Positions 17,704 through 28,395 of a DNA stretch of 64,000 nucleotides are shown here, piece by piece. This DNA comes from Oscillospiraceae bacterium (GTDB taxonomy: Bacteria; Bacillota; Clostridia; Oscillospirales; Oscillospiraceae), in contig SVLH01000001.1 in the NCBI GenBank assembly GCA_015068025.1, positions 62,001-126,000 of the forward strand. The letters are read 5' to 3'. Positions within the stretch are counted from its first letter, which is position 1. Each line of letters starts with the position of its first letter. Both the position numbers and the translations under genes were made by a program. The notes beneath the pieces were generated by a model. The model was given only the letters and a program-made list of their open reading frames with translations. It did not search any database and was not told the DNA's origin.

Positions 17704-17745
17704 AAAAAGGAAGCATATCCGATCGGATATGCTTCCTTTTTTCGT
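17704..17745. terminator. Bidirectional terminator between pyruvate kinase-like gene and pfp
   Basis: Near-perfect palindrome (AAGGAAGCATATCC / GGATATGCTTCCTT) flanked by A and T runs, between convergent genes. Confidence 0.9.
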
Positions 17746-17751
17746 TTGTTC

Positions 17752-18990
17752 TTACTTTGCCAGAACCTTCTTCAGCTTGGCAAAGCGGGGCAGGCCGTTC
17801 TCCTTGGGCAGGTTGGGCTCGCCCTGGATCAGAGGCAGTGCGTAATCGATGAAGGGCTTCTCCACGCCGTTGCCCTCGGCGTTGATCCACTCCAGAGGCA
17901 CCTTGTTCTCGGTGTTGGCAACATCCGTCAGGTTGAAGAGCTTGGTCTTGCAGACGTACTTGCCGTCCTCATAGCTGCGCTCGAAGCCGACCATCTTATC
18001 GGTCAGACCGGCAACGGCGTTTTCAACGGCAGCCTTACCGGACATGTAGGACTCCTCGATGTCGGTCAGAGAGGCCAGGTGTGCACCGCAGCGCTGCAGC
18101 AGGCTCAGCTCGATGCCGCGGACCTTGACACCCAGCTTGGACTTCACGACTTCAGCCAGCATAGCGGCCAGACCGCCCAGCTGAGCATGACCGAAACCGT
18201 CGGTAGCGGAGGTCTTTGCCTCGGAAACGAAGGAACCGTCGGCATAGTGGATACCCTCGGAAACGGCGACCATGCAGTTGCCCTTTTCTTTGTAGATGCG
18301 CTCCACGTCAGCCAGGAACTTGTCCATATCAAAGTCGACCTCGGGGAGGTAGACCAGATCGGGGCCTGCGCCCTGTGCGGTAGCCAGAGCGGCAGCGCCA
18401 GCCAGCCAGCCGGCATGACGACCCATGATCTCGATGATGCAGACCATGCCCTTATCATACACGCGGGCATCCTGATAAACTTCCATGCAGGAAGTAGCAA
18501 TATATTTGGCAGCGGAAGCAAAGCCGGGGCAATGATCGGTGCCGAACAGGTCGTTGTCAATGGTCTTGGGCACGCCCATCACGCGGCACGCATAACCAAC
18601 CTTCTGCATATACTTGGAGATCTTGTTGCAGGTATCCATGGAGTCGTTGCCGCCGTTGTAGAAGAAGTAACGGACGTCATACTTCTTGAAGATCTCCAGA
18701 ATACGCTTGTAATCGGTATCATCCACATCAGGATCGGCGATCTTATAACGGCAGGAACCCAGCGCAGAAGAGGGAGTGTACTTCAGCAGTTCCAGTTCTG
18801 CGGGATCTTCTTCAGCCATATCGTACAGTCGGTCGTTCAGGACACCAACGATACCGTTTGCGGCACCCAGAACGCGGGTAATAGCGGGATTCTTCAGCGC
18901 AGTGTCGATGACACCGTATGCACTGGAATTGATGACGGAAGTAGGACCACCGGACTGGCCGATGATACATGCGCCTTTCAGTTCATTCAT
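17752..18990 (-). CDS. pfp: Pyrophosphate-dependent 6-phosphofructokinase
   Basis: 412-residue phosphofructokinase that phosphorylates fructose 6-phosphate, reversibly, probably with PPi. Two markers indicate PPi use: PKTIDND (141-147) in place of the PGTIDND of ATP enzymes, and GGNDS (113-117) in place of GGDGT. The MGRHAGWLAG motif also fits the PPi group. AGGGAGG stands before the ATG. The gene is divergent from fba, and the two promoters lie side by side. Confidence 0.92.
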   Translation of the reverse strand: MNELKGACIIGQSGGPTSVINSSAYGVIDTALKNPAITRVLGAANGIVGVLNDRLYDMAEEDPAELELLKYTPSSALGSCRYKIADPDVDDTDYKRILEIFKKYDVRYFFYNGGNDSMDTCNKISKYMQKVGYACRVMGVPKTIDNDLFGTDHCPGFASAAKYIATSCMEVYQDARVYDKGMVCIIEIMGRHAGWLAGAAALATAQGAGPDLVYLPEVDFDMDKFLADVERIYKEKGNCMVAVSEGIHYADGSFVSEAKTSATDGFGHAQLGGLAAMLAEVVKSKLGVKVRGIELSLLQRCGAHLASLTDIEESYMSGKAAVENAVAGLTDKMVGFERSYEDGKYVCKTKLFNLTDVANTENKVPLEWINAEGNGVEKPFIDYALPLIQGEPNLPKENGLPRFAKLKKVLAK

Positions 18991-19022
18991 GAGAAAATGC
19001 CTCCCTAGAATATAGTAGAATC

Positions 19023-19051
19023 ATCATAACATTGAAAAAAAGAATTGTAAA
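19023..19051 (-). promoter_or_regulatory. Sigma-A-type promoter of pfp
   Basis: Minus strand TTTACA, 17-bp spacer, TATGAT, 33 bp upstream of the start codon. Its -35 box is only 3 bp from the -35 box of the opposite fba promoter. Confidence 0.7.
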
Positions 19052-19054
19052 TAC

Positions 19055-19082
19055 TTGCAATTTAATTTTTCTATGATATTAT
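19055..19082 (+). promoter_or_regulatory. Probable promoter of fba
   Basis: TTGCAA, 16-bp spacer, TATTAT in an A/T-rich gap. This would give a leader of about 105 nt before the fba ATG. Confidence 0.45.
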
Positions 19083-19196
19083 CAAAGAGGAAAATCGTTT
19101 TCGTCTTTTCGAATGAACAATTACGCTCATTTGATTCCGTCCTTTTTATCCGGGAAAGGGTGGGGCGGAAACAAATAAATTTCAGGAGATGATTGT

Positions 19197-20162
19197 ATGG
19201 CACTCGTAACCACTACCGAGATGTTTAAGAAGGCCTATGACGGCGGCTATGCCATCGGCGCTTTCAATGTAAACAACATGGAGATCGTTCAGGGCATCAC
19301 CGAGGCTGCAAAGGAAGTCAACGCTCCTCTGATCCTGCAGGTTTCCAAGGGCGCCCGCGCCTACGCCAACCACACCTATCTGATTAAGCTGGTGGAAGCC
19401 GCTGTGATCGAGACCGGTCTGCCCATCGCTCTGCATCTGGACCATGGCGACAGCTTTGAGACCTGCAAGAGCTGCATCGACGGCGGTTTCACCTCCGTCA
19501 TGATCGACGCTTCTTCTCACTCCTTCCAGGAGAACATTGAGATCACCAAGAAGGTCGTTGAGTATGCTCACGATCACGGCGTCGTCGTTGAGGCCGAGCT
19601 GGGCTCTCTGGCCGGCATCGAGGATGAGGTCAACGTTTCCGCCGAGAACGCTTCCTACACCCGTCCCGAAGAGGTCGAGGAGTTCGTCGCCAAGACCGGC
19701 TGCGACTCTCTGGCCATCGCCATCGGCACCAGCCACGGCGCTTACAAGTTCACTCCCGAGCAGTGCACCGTGAACGAACAGGGCATCCTGGTGCCTCCTG
19801 CTCTGCGCTTTGACATTCTGGAGGAAGTCTCCAAGCGCCTGCCCGGGTTCCCCATCGTTCTGCACGGCTCTTCTTCCGTTCCTCAGGACTTTGTCGCCAA
19901 GGTCAACCAGTTCGGCGGCGCTATGCCCAACGCCATCGGCGTGCCCGAGGAGCAGCTGCGCAAGGCCGCCGCTCTGTCCGTCTGCAAGATCAACATCGAC
20001 TCCGACCTGCGTCTTGCCATGACCGCTTCCGTGCGTGAGTATCTGGCACAGAATCCCGGTCATTTCGATCCCCGCCAGTACCTGAAGCCCGCTCGTACCG
20101 CCATCAAGGAGATGGTTAAGCACAAGCTCATCAACGTTCTGGGCTGCGACGGCAAGGCTTGA
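19197..20162 (+). CDS. fba: Class II fructose-bisphosphate aldolase
   Basis: 321-residue zinc aldolase joining DHAP and glyceraldehyde 3-phosphate. HLDHGD (residues 80-85) gives catalytic Asp82 and zinc ligand His83; further zinc-site residues are in VVEAELGSLAG, GTSHGAY and LHGSSSVP. Codon choice is strongly biased (CTG, ATC, GAG), as expected for a highly expressed glycolytic gene. RBS AGGAG about 10 nt before the ATG. A terminator follows the stop by about 15 bp. Confidence 0.97.
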   Translation: MALVTTTEMFKKAYDGGYAIGAFNVNNMEIVQGITEAAKEVNAPLILQVSKGARAYANHTYLIKLVEAAVIETGLPIALHLDHGDSFETCKSCIDGGFTSVMIDASSHSFQENIEITKKVVEYAHDHGVVVEAELGSLAGIEDEVNVSAENASYTRPEEVEEFVAKTGCDSLAIAIGTSHGAYKFTPEQCTVNEQGILVPPALRFDILEEVSKRLPGFPIVLHGSSSVPQDFVAKVNQFGGAMPNAIGVPEEQLRKAAALSVCKINIDSDLRLAMTASVREYLAQNPGHFDPRQYLKPARTAIKEMVKHKLINVLGCDGKA

Positions 20163-20176
20163 TCACAATCATAAAA

Positions 20177-20207
20177 ACACCGCCGGATGTTCCGGCGGTG
20201 TTTTTTG
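20177..20207 (+). terminator. Terminator after fba
   Basis: Stem ACACCGCCGG / CCGGCGGTGT with a 4-nt loop and TTTTTT. Confidence 0.93.
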
Positions 20208-20268
20208 CCCTTTTGACGGTGGCCGTTTTTCTCCTCCCGCATAGGATGAAAGGAAAGGGAGGAGACTT

Positions 20269-20772
20269 ATGCGCTTTTTGCAGGACTACGACCGCGCCGC
20301 CGCCGTGCTGTATGCCCACCGCTGGGCCTACGGGCGCAATCCGCGGTTCTATGATTACGAAAAACTGGGCGGTGACTGCACCAACTTCGCCTCACAGTGC
20401 ATTTTTGCCGGAAGCGGCATCATGAATTTCACACCCACTTACGGCTGGTATTATATCGATGCAAACCAGAAGGCGCCCGCCTGGACAGGCGTGGAATACC
20501 TCTGGAATTTTTTGACCCGCCGCAACATTTCTCTGGGGCCGGTAGGGGAGCCATGCGAGCTGGGAGATCTTCGTCCCGGTGATATCCTCCAGCTATCCTT
20601 TGACGGCGAGCGGTTTCAGCATTCTCCGGTGGTGGTGTTCACGGAACGCCCGGCAACGCCGGAAACCATCCTGCTGGCAGCCCACAGCTATGATGCCGAC
20701 AACCGGCCACTGTCCACATATGAGTATCAAAAGGCCCGATATCTGCACATTACCGGCACCGTGCGTCCGTGA
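20269..20772 (+). CDS. Amidase domain protein (Amidase_6 family)
   Basis: 167-residue protein of the putative amidase family found in spore-forming Firmicutes. The segment YDRAAAVLYAHRWAYGRNP leads to GGDCTNFASQ with the presumed nucleophile Cys37; a possible catalytic His is in RFQHSPVVVF, followed by AAHSYDADNRP. No signal peptide, so it would act inside the cell. Substrate unknown; a wall-peptide substrate is often assumed because of the NlpC/P60-like motif. RBS AAAGGGAGGAG. Confidence 0.85.
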   Translation: MRFLQDYDRAAAVLYAHRWAYGRNPRFYDYEKLGGDCTNFASQCIFAGSGIMNFTPTYGWYYIDANQKAPAWTGVEYLWNFLTRRNISLGPVGEPCELGDLRPGDILQLSFDGERFQHSPVVVFTERPATPETILLAAHSYDADNRPLSTYEYQKARYLHITGTVRP

Positions 20773-20812
20773 AGGGGAAGGGATGGATGGATGTGTTTTC
20801 TGAACGATAAGA

Positions 20813-20845
20813 AAAGTCCCGACCGCGTATTCCGCGGTCGGGACC
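20813..20845 (-). terminator. Terminator of RNase P RNA
   Basis: Minus-strand stem GTCCCGACCGCG / CGCGGTCGGGAC with a 5-nt loop, followed by TTTTCTTA. Confidence 0.88.
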
Positions 20846-20855
20846 GTATCTTTAT

Positions 20856-21339
20856 GCGAGCAAAACTGTAAGCCGGGTTCTGTATTTGACAGTCATCTAT
20901 CTAGGCGTACCGTTGCCGGCACGCTCAAGCCACCTCCCGGGAACGGCCGGGCCAGCCATATGTCCCCTCCACGGTGTTGCTCCGGATAGAGTTTACAGCG
21001 ATGGTCAGTCTCCAGCCATCGGGTGCGCTCTTACCGCACCTTTCCACCCTTACCCTCGTCGTCGCAAGCTTCATATCGCTCGCTTCGCCGCATACGGCAA
21101 AGCTCACTCATTGCGCTGCTCCGCCTCTTTCCGGCAGAACCGCTTTGCTGGGTTCAGCCGGAATATGGAGAGAAACGAACAATATGAAACCTGCAACAAC
21201 AAAGGCGGTATATCTCTGTTGCACTTTTCCTGAAGTCGCCTTCGGCGGGCGTTACCCGTTATCCTTGCCCTGTGGAGCCCGGACTTTCCTCATGGACGGC
21301 CTTTCGGCCTGCCCACGCGACCGTCTGTCTTCCTCGCGG
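20856..21339 (-). ncRNA. rnpB: RNase P RNA (rnpB), with enlarged P12 arm
   Basis: Catalytic RNA that trims tRNA 5' leaders. On the minus strand the conserved core is clear: GAGGAAAGTCCGGGCTCC, ACAGGGCAAGG, GTGCAACAGAGA, GGTAAGGGTGGAAAGGTGCG, GTAAGAGCGCACC and the 3' ACAGAACCCGGCTTA. Ends are set from helix P1 (GCGAGGAAGAC with GTTTTGCTCGC) and from the promoter. At about 484 nt it exceeds the usual 350-400 nt, because of extra helices between ACCGCC and GGTAAGGG (about 21055-21200). Ends are accurate to a few nucleotides. Confidence 0.95.
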
Positions 21340-21343
21340 CTAC

Positions 21344-21372
21344 ATTGTACAAGATGGCTCGGCGATTGTCAA
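21344..21372 (-). promoter_or_regulatory. Promoter of rnpB
   Basis: Minus strand TTGACA, 17-bp spacer, TACAAT; transcription would begin at the P1 helix a few bases downstream. Confidence 0.85.
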
Positions 21373-21408
21373 CGGTGGGAATTCGGTTACGAAAATTTGG
21401 GTTTCACA

Positions 21409-21437
21409 TTGTTTTTTTCTGCCGTTTGCGGTATAAT
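21409..21437 (+). promoter_or_regulatory. Probable promoter of murD
   Basis: TTGTTT, 17-bp spacer, TATAAT, about 55 bp upstream of the murD ATG and divergent from the rnpB promoter. Confidence 0.6.
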
Positions 21438-21493
21438 TTATTGATATCTTTTCCCGAAAAAATCGAAAACCAGCATCATATAAGGAGCGTTTT

Positions 21494-22870
21494 ATGAGAT
21501 TCGAGGAATATCTGAACGCATTACAGAATAAAACCGTGGCGGTCATCGGCATCGGCGTTTCCAACCGCCCACTGATCGACCTGCTCTGCAGCCGCGGCAT
21601 TGCCGTCACCGCCTGCGACAAAAAGAGCAGGGAGGCTTTGGGCAGCATTGCAGAGGAGCTGGAAGCCAAAGGTGTCACGCTGCGTCTGGGCCAGGCCTAT
21701 CTGGAAAACCTGACGGAAGACGTCATTTTCCGCACCCCCGGTATGCGTCCCGACCTTCCGCAGCTGACTGCGGCTGTTGCGCGGGGCAGCATCCTGACCA
21801 GTGAGATGGAAGTCTTTTTTGATGTCTGCCCCTGTGCCAAAATCGCTATTACCGGGTCGGACGGCAAAACCACCACGACCACCATCATCGCAGAACTCCT
21901 CCGCGCGGCGGGAAAAACTGTCCATCTGGGCGGTAATATCGGCCATCCGCTGCTGGCAGAAACCGGCACGATGCGGAAAGAGGACATTGCCGTTCTGGAA
22001 CTCAGTTCCTTCCAGCTGATGACCATGTCTTCCAGCCCCAAAATCGCAGTAGTTACCAACCTTGCGCCCAACCATCTTGATGTTCACAAGGATTACGGGG
22101 AGTATATTGCTGCAAAGGAAAATATCTTTACACATCAGGAATCGCAGGATATCTGCATTTTCAACGCAGATAATACCGACTCCGTTCTCTCCGCAAGCAA
22201 GGCGGTGAGCCGTGTGCGCTGGTTCTCTCGTCAAAAGGAACTCGACGAGGGTGTATTCCTACGGGGAAACGCCATCATCCTGCGGGAAAACGGTACAGAA
22301 CGGGAGGTTATGAAAACCACGGACATCAAGCTCCCCGGCGTTCACAACATTGAAAATTATATGGCTGCCATCGCAGCGGTAAACGGCCTTGTGCCGGACG
22401 ATATCATCCGGAATTTTGCCCGGGAATTCGGCGGTGTAGCCCACCGCATCGAACTGATCCGCACCCACCGCGGCATCCGCTGGTACAACGATTCCATCGC
22501 TTCCAGTCCCAGCCGTACCATGGCCGGCTTGCGCGCCTTTCCGGAGCAGGTCATCCTGATTGCCGGTGGCAAGGATAAAGGAATCCCCTACGATGAACTG
22601 GGACCCGTGGTCAACGAACACGTAAAACTGCTGATCCTTTGCGGCGCAACCGCCGGCGTGATCCGGCAGGCAACAGAAAAGGCTGTAAATTACGGCGGAC
22701 TTCCCATCGTGGATGTGGCTGATTATCACGAAGCCGTGGCCGTCGCAGACAGCCATGCGACAGAGGGAGATGTGGTCATTCTCTCGCCCGCAAGCACCTC
22801 CTTTGACCGGTTTGCAAACTTCATGGAGCGGGGACAGGTGTTCAAGGACATCGTAAACAGCCTGAAATAA
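21494..22870 (+). CDS. murD: UDP-N-acetylmuramoylalanine--D-glutamate ligase
   Basis: 458-residue cytoplasmic ATP-dependent ligase adding D-Glu to UDP-MurNAc-L-Ala in peptidoglycan synthesis. N-terminal Rossmann domain (VAVIGIGVSNRP), ATP loop GSDGKTTTT (121-129), ELSSFQL, NHLDVHKDYGEYIAAK and the C-terminal domain motif YNDSIASSPSRTMAGL. RBS AAGGAG. It is not in a dcw cluster here; the neighbours are rnpB and the sporulation gene yunB. Confidence 0.97.
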   Translation: MRFEEYLNALQNKTVAVIGIGVSNRPLIDLLCSRGIAVTACDKKSREALGSIAEELEAKGVTLRLGQAYLENLTEDVIFRTPGMRPDLPQLTAAVARGSILTSEMEVFFDVCPCAKIAITGSDGKTTTTTIIAELLRAAGKTVHLGGNIGHPLLAETGTMRKEDIAVLELSSFQLMTMSSSPKIAVVTNLAPNHLDVHKDYGEYIAAKENIFTHQESQDICIFNADNTDSVLSASKAVSRVRWFSRQKELDEGVFLRGNAIILRENGTEREVMKTTDIKLPGVHNIENYMAAIAAVNGLVPDDIIRNFAREFGGVAHRIELIRTHRGIRWYNDSIASSPSRTMAGLRAFPEQVILIAGGKDKGIPYDELGPVVNEHVKLLILCGATAGVIRQATEKAVNYGGLPIVDVADYHEAVAVADSHATEGDVVILSPASTSFDRFANFMERGQVFKDIVNSLK

Positions 22871-22914
22871 GGCCATGCCCTTTCCGCATATGCTGTGCGG
22901 AGGGGGGAATTTAG

Positions 22915-25604
<2,690 letters not shown>

Positions 25605-25618
25605 CCAAGGGGTTCAGT

Positions 25619-26029
25619 ATGATTCGTTCCATTATGAAAGACCCCATTTTTCTGGCACAGAAATCGGTTCCGGCTACACCGGACGATCTGCCCCTGGCAC
25701 AGGATCTGCTGGACACCCTGGCAGCAAACCGGGAGCACTGTGTCGGAATGGCTGCCAATATGATCGGCGCGGCAAAGCGGGTCATCGTCTTTGATGACAA
25801 CGGCACTCCCACGGTGATGTTCAACCCCGAGATTGTAAAAAGCTCCCAGCCGTATCAAACAGAGGAGGGCTGTCTTTCCTTGCCCGGCGTGCGGAAAACA
25901 ACGCGATACCAAAATATAAAGGTACAGTACCAAAACGCGGATTTTCAGGTGCGTTTGAAAACCTTTACCGGCTGGACGGCCCAGATCATTCAGCACGAGA
26001 TCGACCACTGCAACGGAATTCTGATCTGA
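25619..26029 (+). CDS. Second peptide deformylase-like protein
   Basis: 136-residue protein with deformylase metal ligands: EEGCLSLPG (Cys85), and QHEIDHCNG (His126, Glu127, His130). The first motif is changed to GMAANMIG, against GLAAPQVG in the def product at 1046. Such short paralogues are common in clostridia. The active-site triad is complete, so activity is likely; substrate preference is unknown. It follows ligA after 14 bp and is followed by a terminator. Confidence 0.85.
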   Translation: MIRSIMKDPIFLAQKSVPATPDDLPLAQDLLDTLAANREHCVGMAANMIGAAKRVIVFDDNGTPTVMFNPEIVKSSQPYQTEEGCLSLPGVRKTTRYQNIKVQYQNADFQVRLKTFTGWTAQIIQHEIDHCNGILI

Positions 26030-26033
26030 TAAA

Positions 26034-26066
26034 AAACCGCCATCTCACTATGAGATGGCGGTTTTC
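26034..26066. terminator. Bidirectional terminator
   Basis: Stem AACCGCCATCTCA / TGAGATGGCGGTT with a 3-nt loop, A run before and T run after, between two convergent genes. Confidence 0.9.
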
Positions 26067-26082
26067 ATATTGGATCGTTTCA

Positions 26083-26307
26083 TCAGTCTCCCACGCCGGA
26101 GTTAATCACCTTGCCCACGTTCCACAGGCTGACCGCCTGCTGAGCAACACGGAGACGCTCCTCCGGGGAATTGTAGGGCAGTTCTGCCGTGTGGCAGGCG
26201 CAGTCCATGCACTCCACATACAGGCACCAGCCGTTTTCCACCTGAATCATGCCGGTGCCGTGGCAAACCGGGCAGTCAAATACGTCGATATCTTCAAACG
26301 GATTCAT
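26083..26307 (-). CDS. Lar-like small zinc-ribbon protein
   Basis: 74-residue protein with two CxxC pairs (CPVCHG and CMDCAC) and the C-terminal pattern QQAVSLWN. This layout (CPxC, an aromatic/hydrophobic VEC strand, a second CxxC, then AxxxWN) is that of the restriction-alleviation (Lar) family of phages and prophages; homology is judged by pattern only. The start at 26307 is set by AAGGAGAA upstream. No restriction genes or phage genes adjoin it, and it may have another role. Confidence 0.6.
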   Translation of the reverse strand: MNPFEDIDVFDCPVCHGTGMIQVENGWCLYVECMDCACHTAELPYNSPEERLRVAQQAVSLWNVGKVINSGVGD

Positions 26308-26379
26308 AGCAGATTCTCCTTTTTTGATTTCCAAGCACAGTATAGCATACTCACAAACAAAGAGCAACACACCGACGCA

Positions 26380-26412
26380 GAAAACACCCGGACAGCCAGG
26401 AGGCTGCCCGGG
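26380..26412 (-). terminator. Terminator of the cotJ operon
   Basis: Minus-strand stem CCGGGCAGCC / GGCTGTCCGG with TCCT loop, followed by GTGTTTTC. Confidence 0.75.
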
Positions 26413-26419
26413 GTAAGGT

Positions 26420-27016
26420 TTACTTGTCGAAGCTGGGGTTCACGAAATACAGGTTCTTCTCATTCATTCTGTCCTTCGCCAGCCGCAGGCCTTCGCCGAA
26501 TCTCTGGAAGTGTACCACTTCCCGCTGCCGCAGGAACTTGATGACATCGTTCACATCCGGGTCATCCGAGAGCCGGAGAATGTTGTCATAGGTCACGCGG
26601 GCTTTCTGCTCGGCAGCCAGATCCTCCGTCAGATCCGCGATCAGATCGCCCTTGACCTGCATGGTCGCCGCCGTCCACGGCGTGCCGGAGGCAAACTGCG
26701 GGTAAACTCCGGCGGTGTGATCCACGAAATAGGTGTCAAAGCCGGCGGTTTTGATCTGATCCTCGTTGAGGTTTCGGGTCAGCTGATGGACGATGGCTCC
26801 CACCATCTCGAGATGCCCAAGCTCTTCCGTACCGATGTCGGTCAGCAGACCTTTCAGTTCGGGGTAGGGCATGGAGTACCGCTGGCTCAAATAACGCAGC
26901 GATGCGCCCAGTTCGCCGTCCGGCCCGCCGTATTGCGAGATAATGACCGCCGCCAGTTTGGGGTTGCAGTTTTTGATCTTTACGGGATACTGCAGTTTCT
27001 TCTCATATACAAACAT
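26420..27016 (-). CDS. cotJC: Spore coat protein CotJC, manganese catalase family
   Basis: 198-residue di-manganese catalase-like protein of the spore coat. The helical-bundle metal motifs are visible: DIGTEELGHLEMVGAIVHQL near 60-80, and DLAAEQKARVTYDNIL and REVVHFQRFGEGL further on, each giving Glu/His ligands. Length matches CotJC (about 190). It directly follows the cotJA-cotJB gene, the stop of which overlaps its start, as in B. subtilis cotJ. Confidence 0.95.
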   Translation of the reverse strand: MFVYEKKLQYPVKIKNCNPKLAAVIISQYGGPDGELGASLRYLSQRYSMPYPELKGLLTDIGTEELGHLEMVGAIVHQLTRNLNEDQIKTAGFDTYFVDHTAGVYPQFASGTPWTAATMQVKGDLIADLTEDLAAEQKARVTYDNILRLSDDPDVNDVIKFLRQREVVHFQRFGEGLRLAKDRMNEKNLYFVNPSFDK

Positions 27017-27489
27017 CAGTCATTCCCTCCTACTTCCCAGGGCCAGGGATCCTTCAGCCAGGCGTATCCGTCCTCGGGAGTCAGGTCGGTCTGGAGCAGG
27101 GGGCCGTACATCTTTTGGTATTTCTCCCGTCCCTCTTGTGCCAGCTTGATATAAGACCAATACAGCCGCAGGACCTCCTGATCGTCGGCATGGGTCACCA
27201 GATAAAGCCCCAGTTCATCGATGGCAAAGTCCAGCGCCATCAGCTCCACAAGGGCAGTATTTGCCATTTTGGTTTTCGCCCGAATGGCCGCCTTAAAGGG
27301 GAGGTCCAGCCCCGGAAACAGCGTGCCGGTCTGCAGAGCCTCCATGCGGCTGTATCGCACAGGATTTTCATCCTGTACGGGAATATACGGAAACGCCAGC
27401 GGCGCACAATAGCCGGGCAATGCGCCCTTTCCCGTGCCGCATGCCGCGGACGGTCTGTTTGCGCCCTGATTGTTTTCAGGTTTTTCCAT
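27016..27489 (-). CDS. cotJAB: Fused CotJA-CotJB spore coat protein
   Basis: 157-residue ORF joining two proteins that are separate in B. subtilis. Residues about 25-72 are CotJA-like (LAFPYIPVQ, then YSRMEALQTGTLFPGLDLPF). Residues about 75-157 are CotJB-like (ALVELMALDFAIDELGLYL, LYWSYIKLAQEGREKYQKMY, ending PWPWEVGGND). No stop or start codon separates them. The ATG at 27489 is chosen because AAAGGAGG lies 12 nt upstream. CotJA is needed for CotJC incorporation in B. subtilis. An alternative is a sequencing deletion that removed the intergenic stop. Confidence 0.85.
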   Translation of the reverse strand: MEKPENNQGANRPSAACGTGKGALPGYCAPLAFPYIPVQDENPVRYSRMEALQTGTLFPGLDLPFKAAIRAKTKMANTALVELMALDFAIDELGLYLVTHADDQEVLRLYWSYIKLAQEGREKYQKMYGPLLQTDLTPEDGYAWLKDPWPWEVGGND

Positions 27490-27587
27490 CTGCAATCGCA
27501 TCCTCCTTTGCAGGATAGTCTGTACGCGCCGTATCCGCCGCGTACTCAAACCATTCTATGCAGCCGGCAGGGCAGGGGAGCCTGACC

Positions 27588-27616
27588 TTGATTTCACCTG
27601 AAAAATCCGCTATAAT
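27588..27616 (+). promoter_or_regulatory. Promoter upstream of cwlD-radA
   Basis: TTGATT, 17-bp spacer, TATAAT, about 50 bp upstream of cwlD. This is a sigma-A-type signal, so cwlD and radA would also be read in growth. Confidence 0.65.
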
Positions 27617-27666
27617 CGGTATATGGGATAAGCAGGCAGGCATAGCCTCTCTCGGAGGTGTTTGCC

Positions 27667-28395
27667 ATGATCCTGCTGATTCGTAAACACACAGTCTTTT
27701 ATGTCGCGCTGTCCTGCTGCGGTATCCTTGCACTGTCTGCTGTTCTCTGGTCTTTGCCCAACCTCCGCCTGCCTGCGTTTGCCGCCGCCGACGGCACTCC
27801 CGTCACGGTGGTGGTCGATCCCGGCCACGGCGGCGAAGATGGCGGTGCAGTCTCCCCGGATGGGGTAGAGGAGAGCGGTTTGAATCTGGGAATTGCCATC
27901 CGCGTCAATGACCTTCTCCGCTTCGCCGGACGCCAAACAAAGATGGTGCGAACGGAAGACGTTTCCATCCACACAGAAGGCGAAACCATCCGCACACGAA
28001 AAGCCTCCGACATCCGTAATCGGGTAGCACTTGTAAACAATACGCCCGGCGCAGTTCTGCTGAGCATTCACCAGAACAGTTTGCCGTCCTCTCCGGTGAC
28101 CCATGGGGCGCAGGTCTTTTGGAACCGGCAGGAGGGAGGGGAGGCGCTGGCGCGGCTGATGCAGGATTCCCTGAATCGCAGCATCAACCCGGGAAACGAA
28201 AAACAGCCAAAACCTATCCCGTCTACGATCTATTTGATGAAGAACGTCACTGCGCCGGCAGTTTTGGTGGAATGCGGATTCCTGTCCAACCAAGCCGAAA
28301 CCGCCCTGCTGACGCAGCCATCCTACCAAACGAAACTTGCCATGGCCATTACCGCAGGCTTCCTGCGTGCAATGGCCGGAGAGGAAGCACCATGA
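27667..28395 (+). CDS. cwlD: N-acetylmuramoyl-L-alanine amidase CwlD
   Basis: 242-residue Amidase_3 enzyme. In spore formers CwlD helps make muramic-delta-lactam in the cortex. A hydrophobic signal/anchor (about 10-30) is followed by the zinc-site motifs DPGHGGEDGG, GVEESGLNL and LLSIHQN, and the catalytic Glu in VLVECGFLSN. The ATG at 27667 is preferred over a GTG at 27658 that lies inside the GGAGG ribosome-binding site. Identity as CwlD, not another cell-wall amidase, rests on size and the presence of a single catalytic domain. Confidence 0.82.
   Translation: MILLIRKHTVFYVALSCCGILALSAVLWSLPNLRLPAFAAADGTPVTVVVDPGHGGEDGGAVSPDGVEESGLNLGIAIRVNDLLRFAGRQTKMVRTEDVSIHTEGETIRTRKASDIRNRVALVNNTPGAVLLSIHQNSLPSSPVTHGAQVFWNRQEGGEALARLMQDSLNRSINPGNEKQPKPIPSTIYLMKNVTAPAVLVECGFLSNQAETALLTQPSYQTKLAMAITAGFLRAMAGEEAP

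Noticed and set aside
17746-19008. Forward open frame opposite pfp, 420 codons
   Set aside because: Shadow of pfp, which carries all phosphofructokinase motifs on the other strand.
20856-21339. Small ORFs on both strands in this interval
   Set aside because: The sequence is RNase P RNA, with conserved core and its own promoter and terminator.
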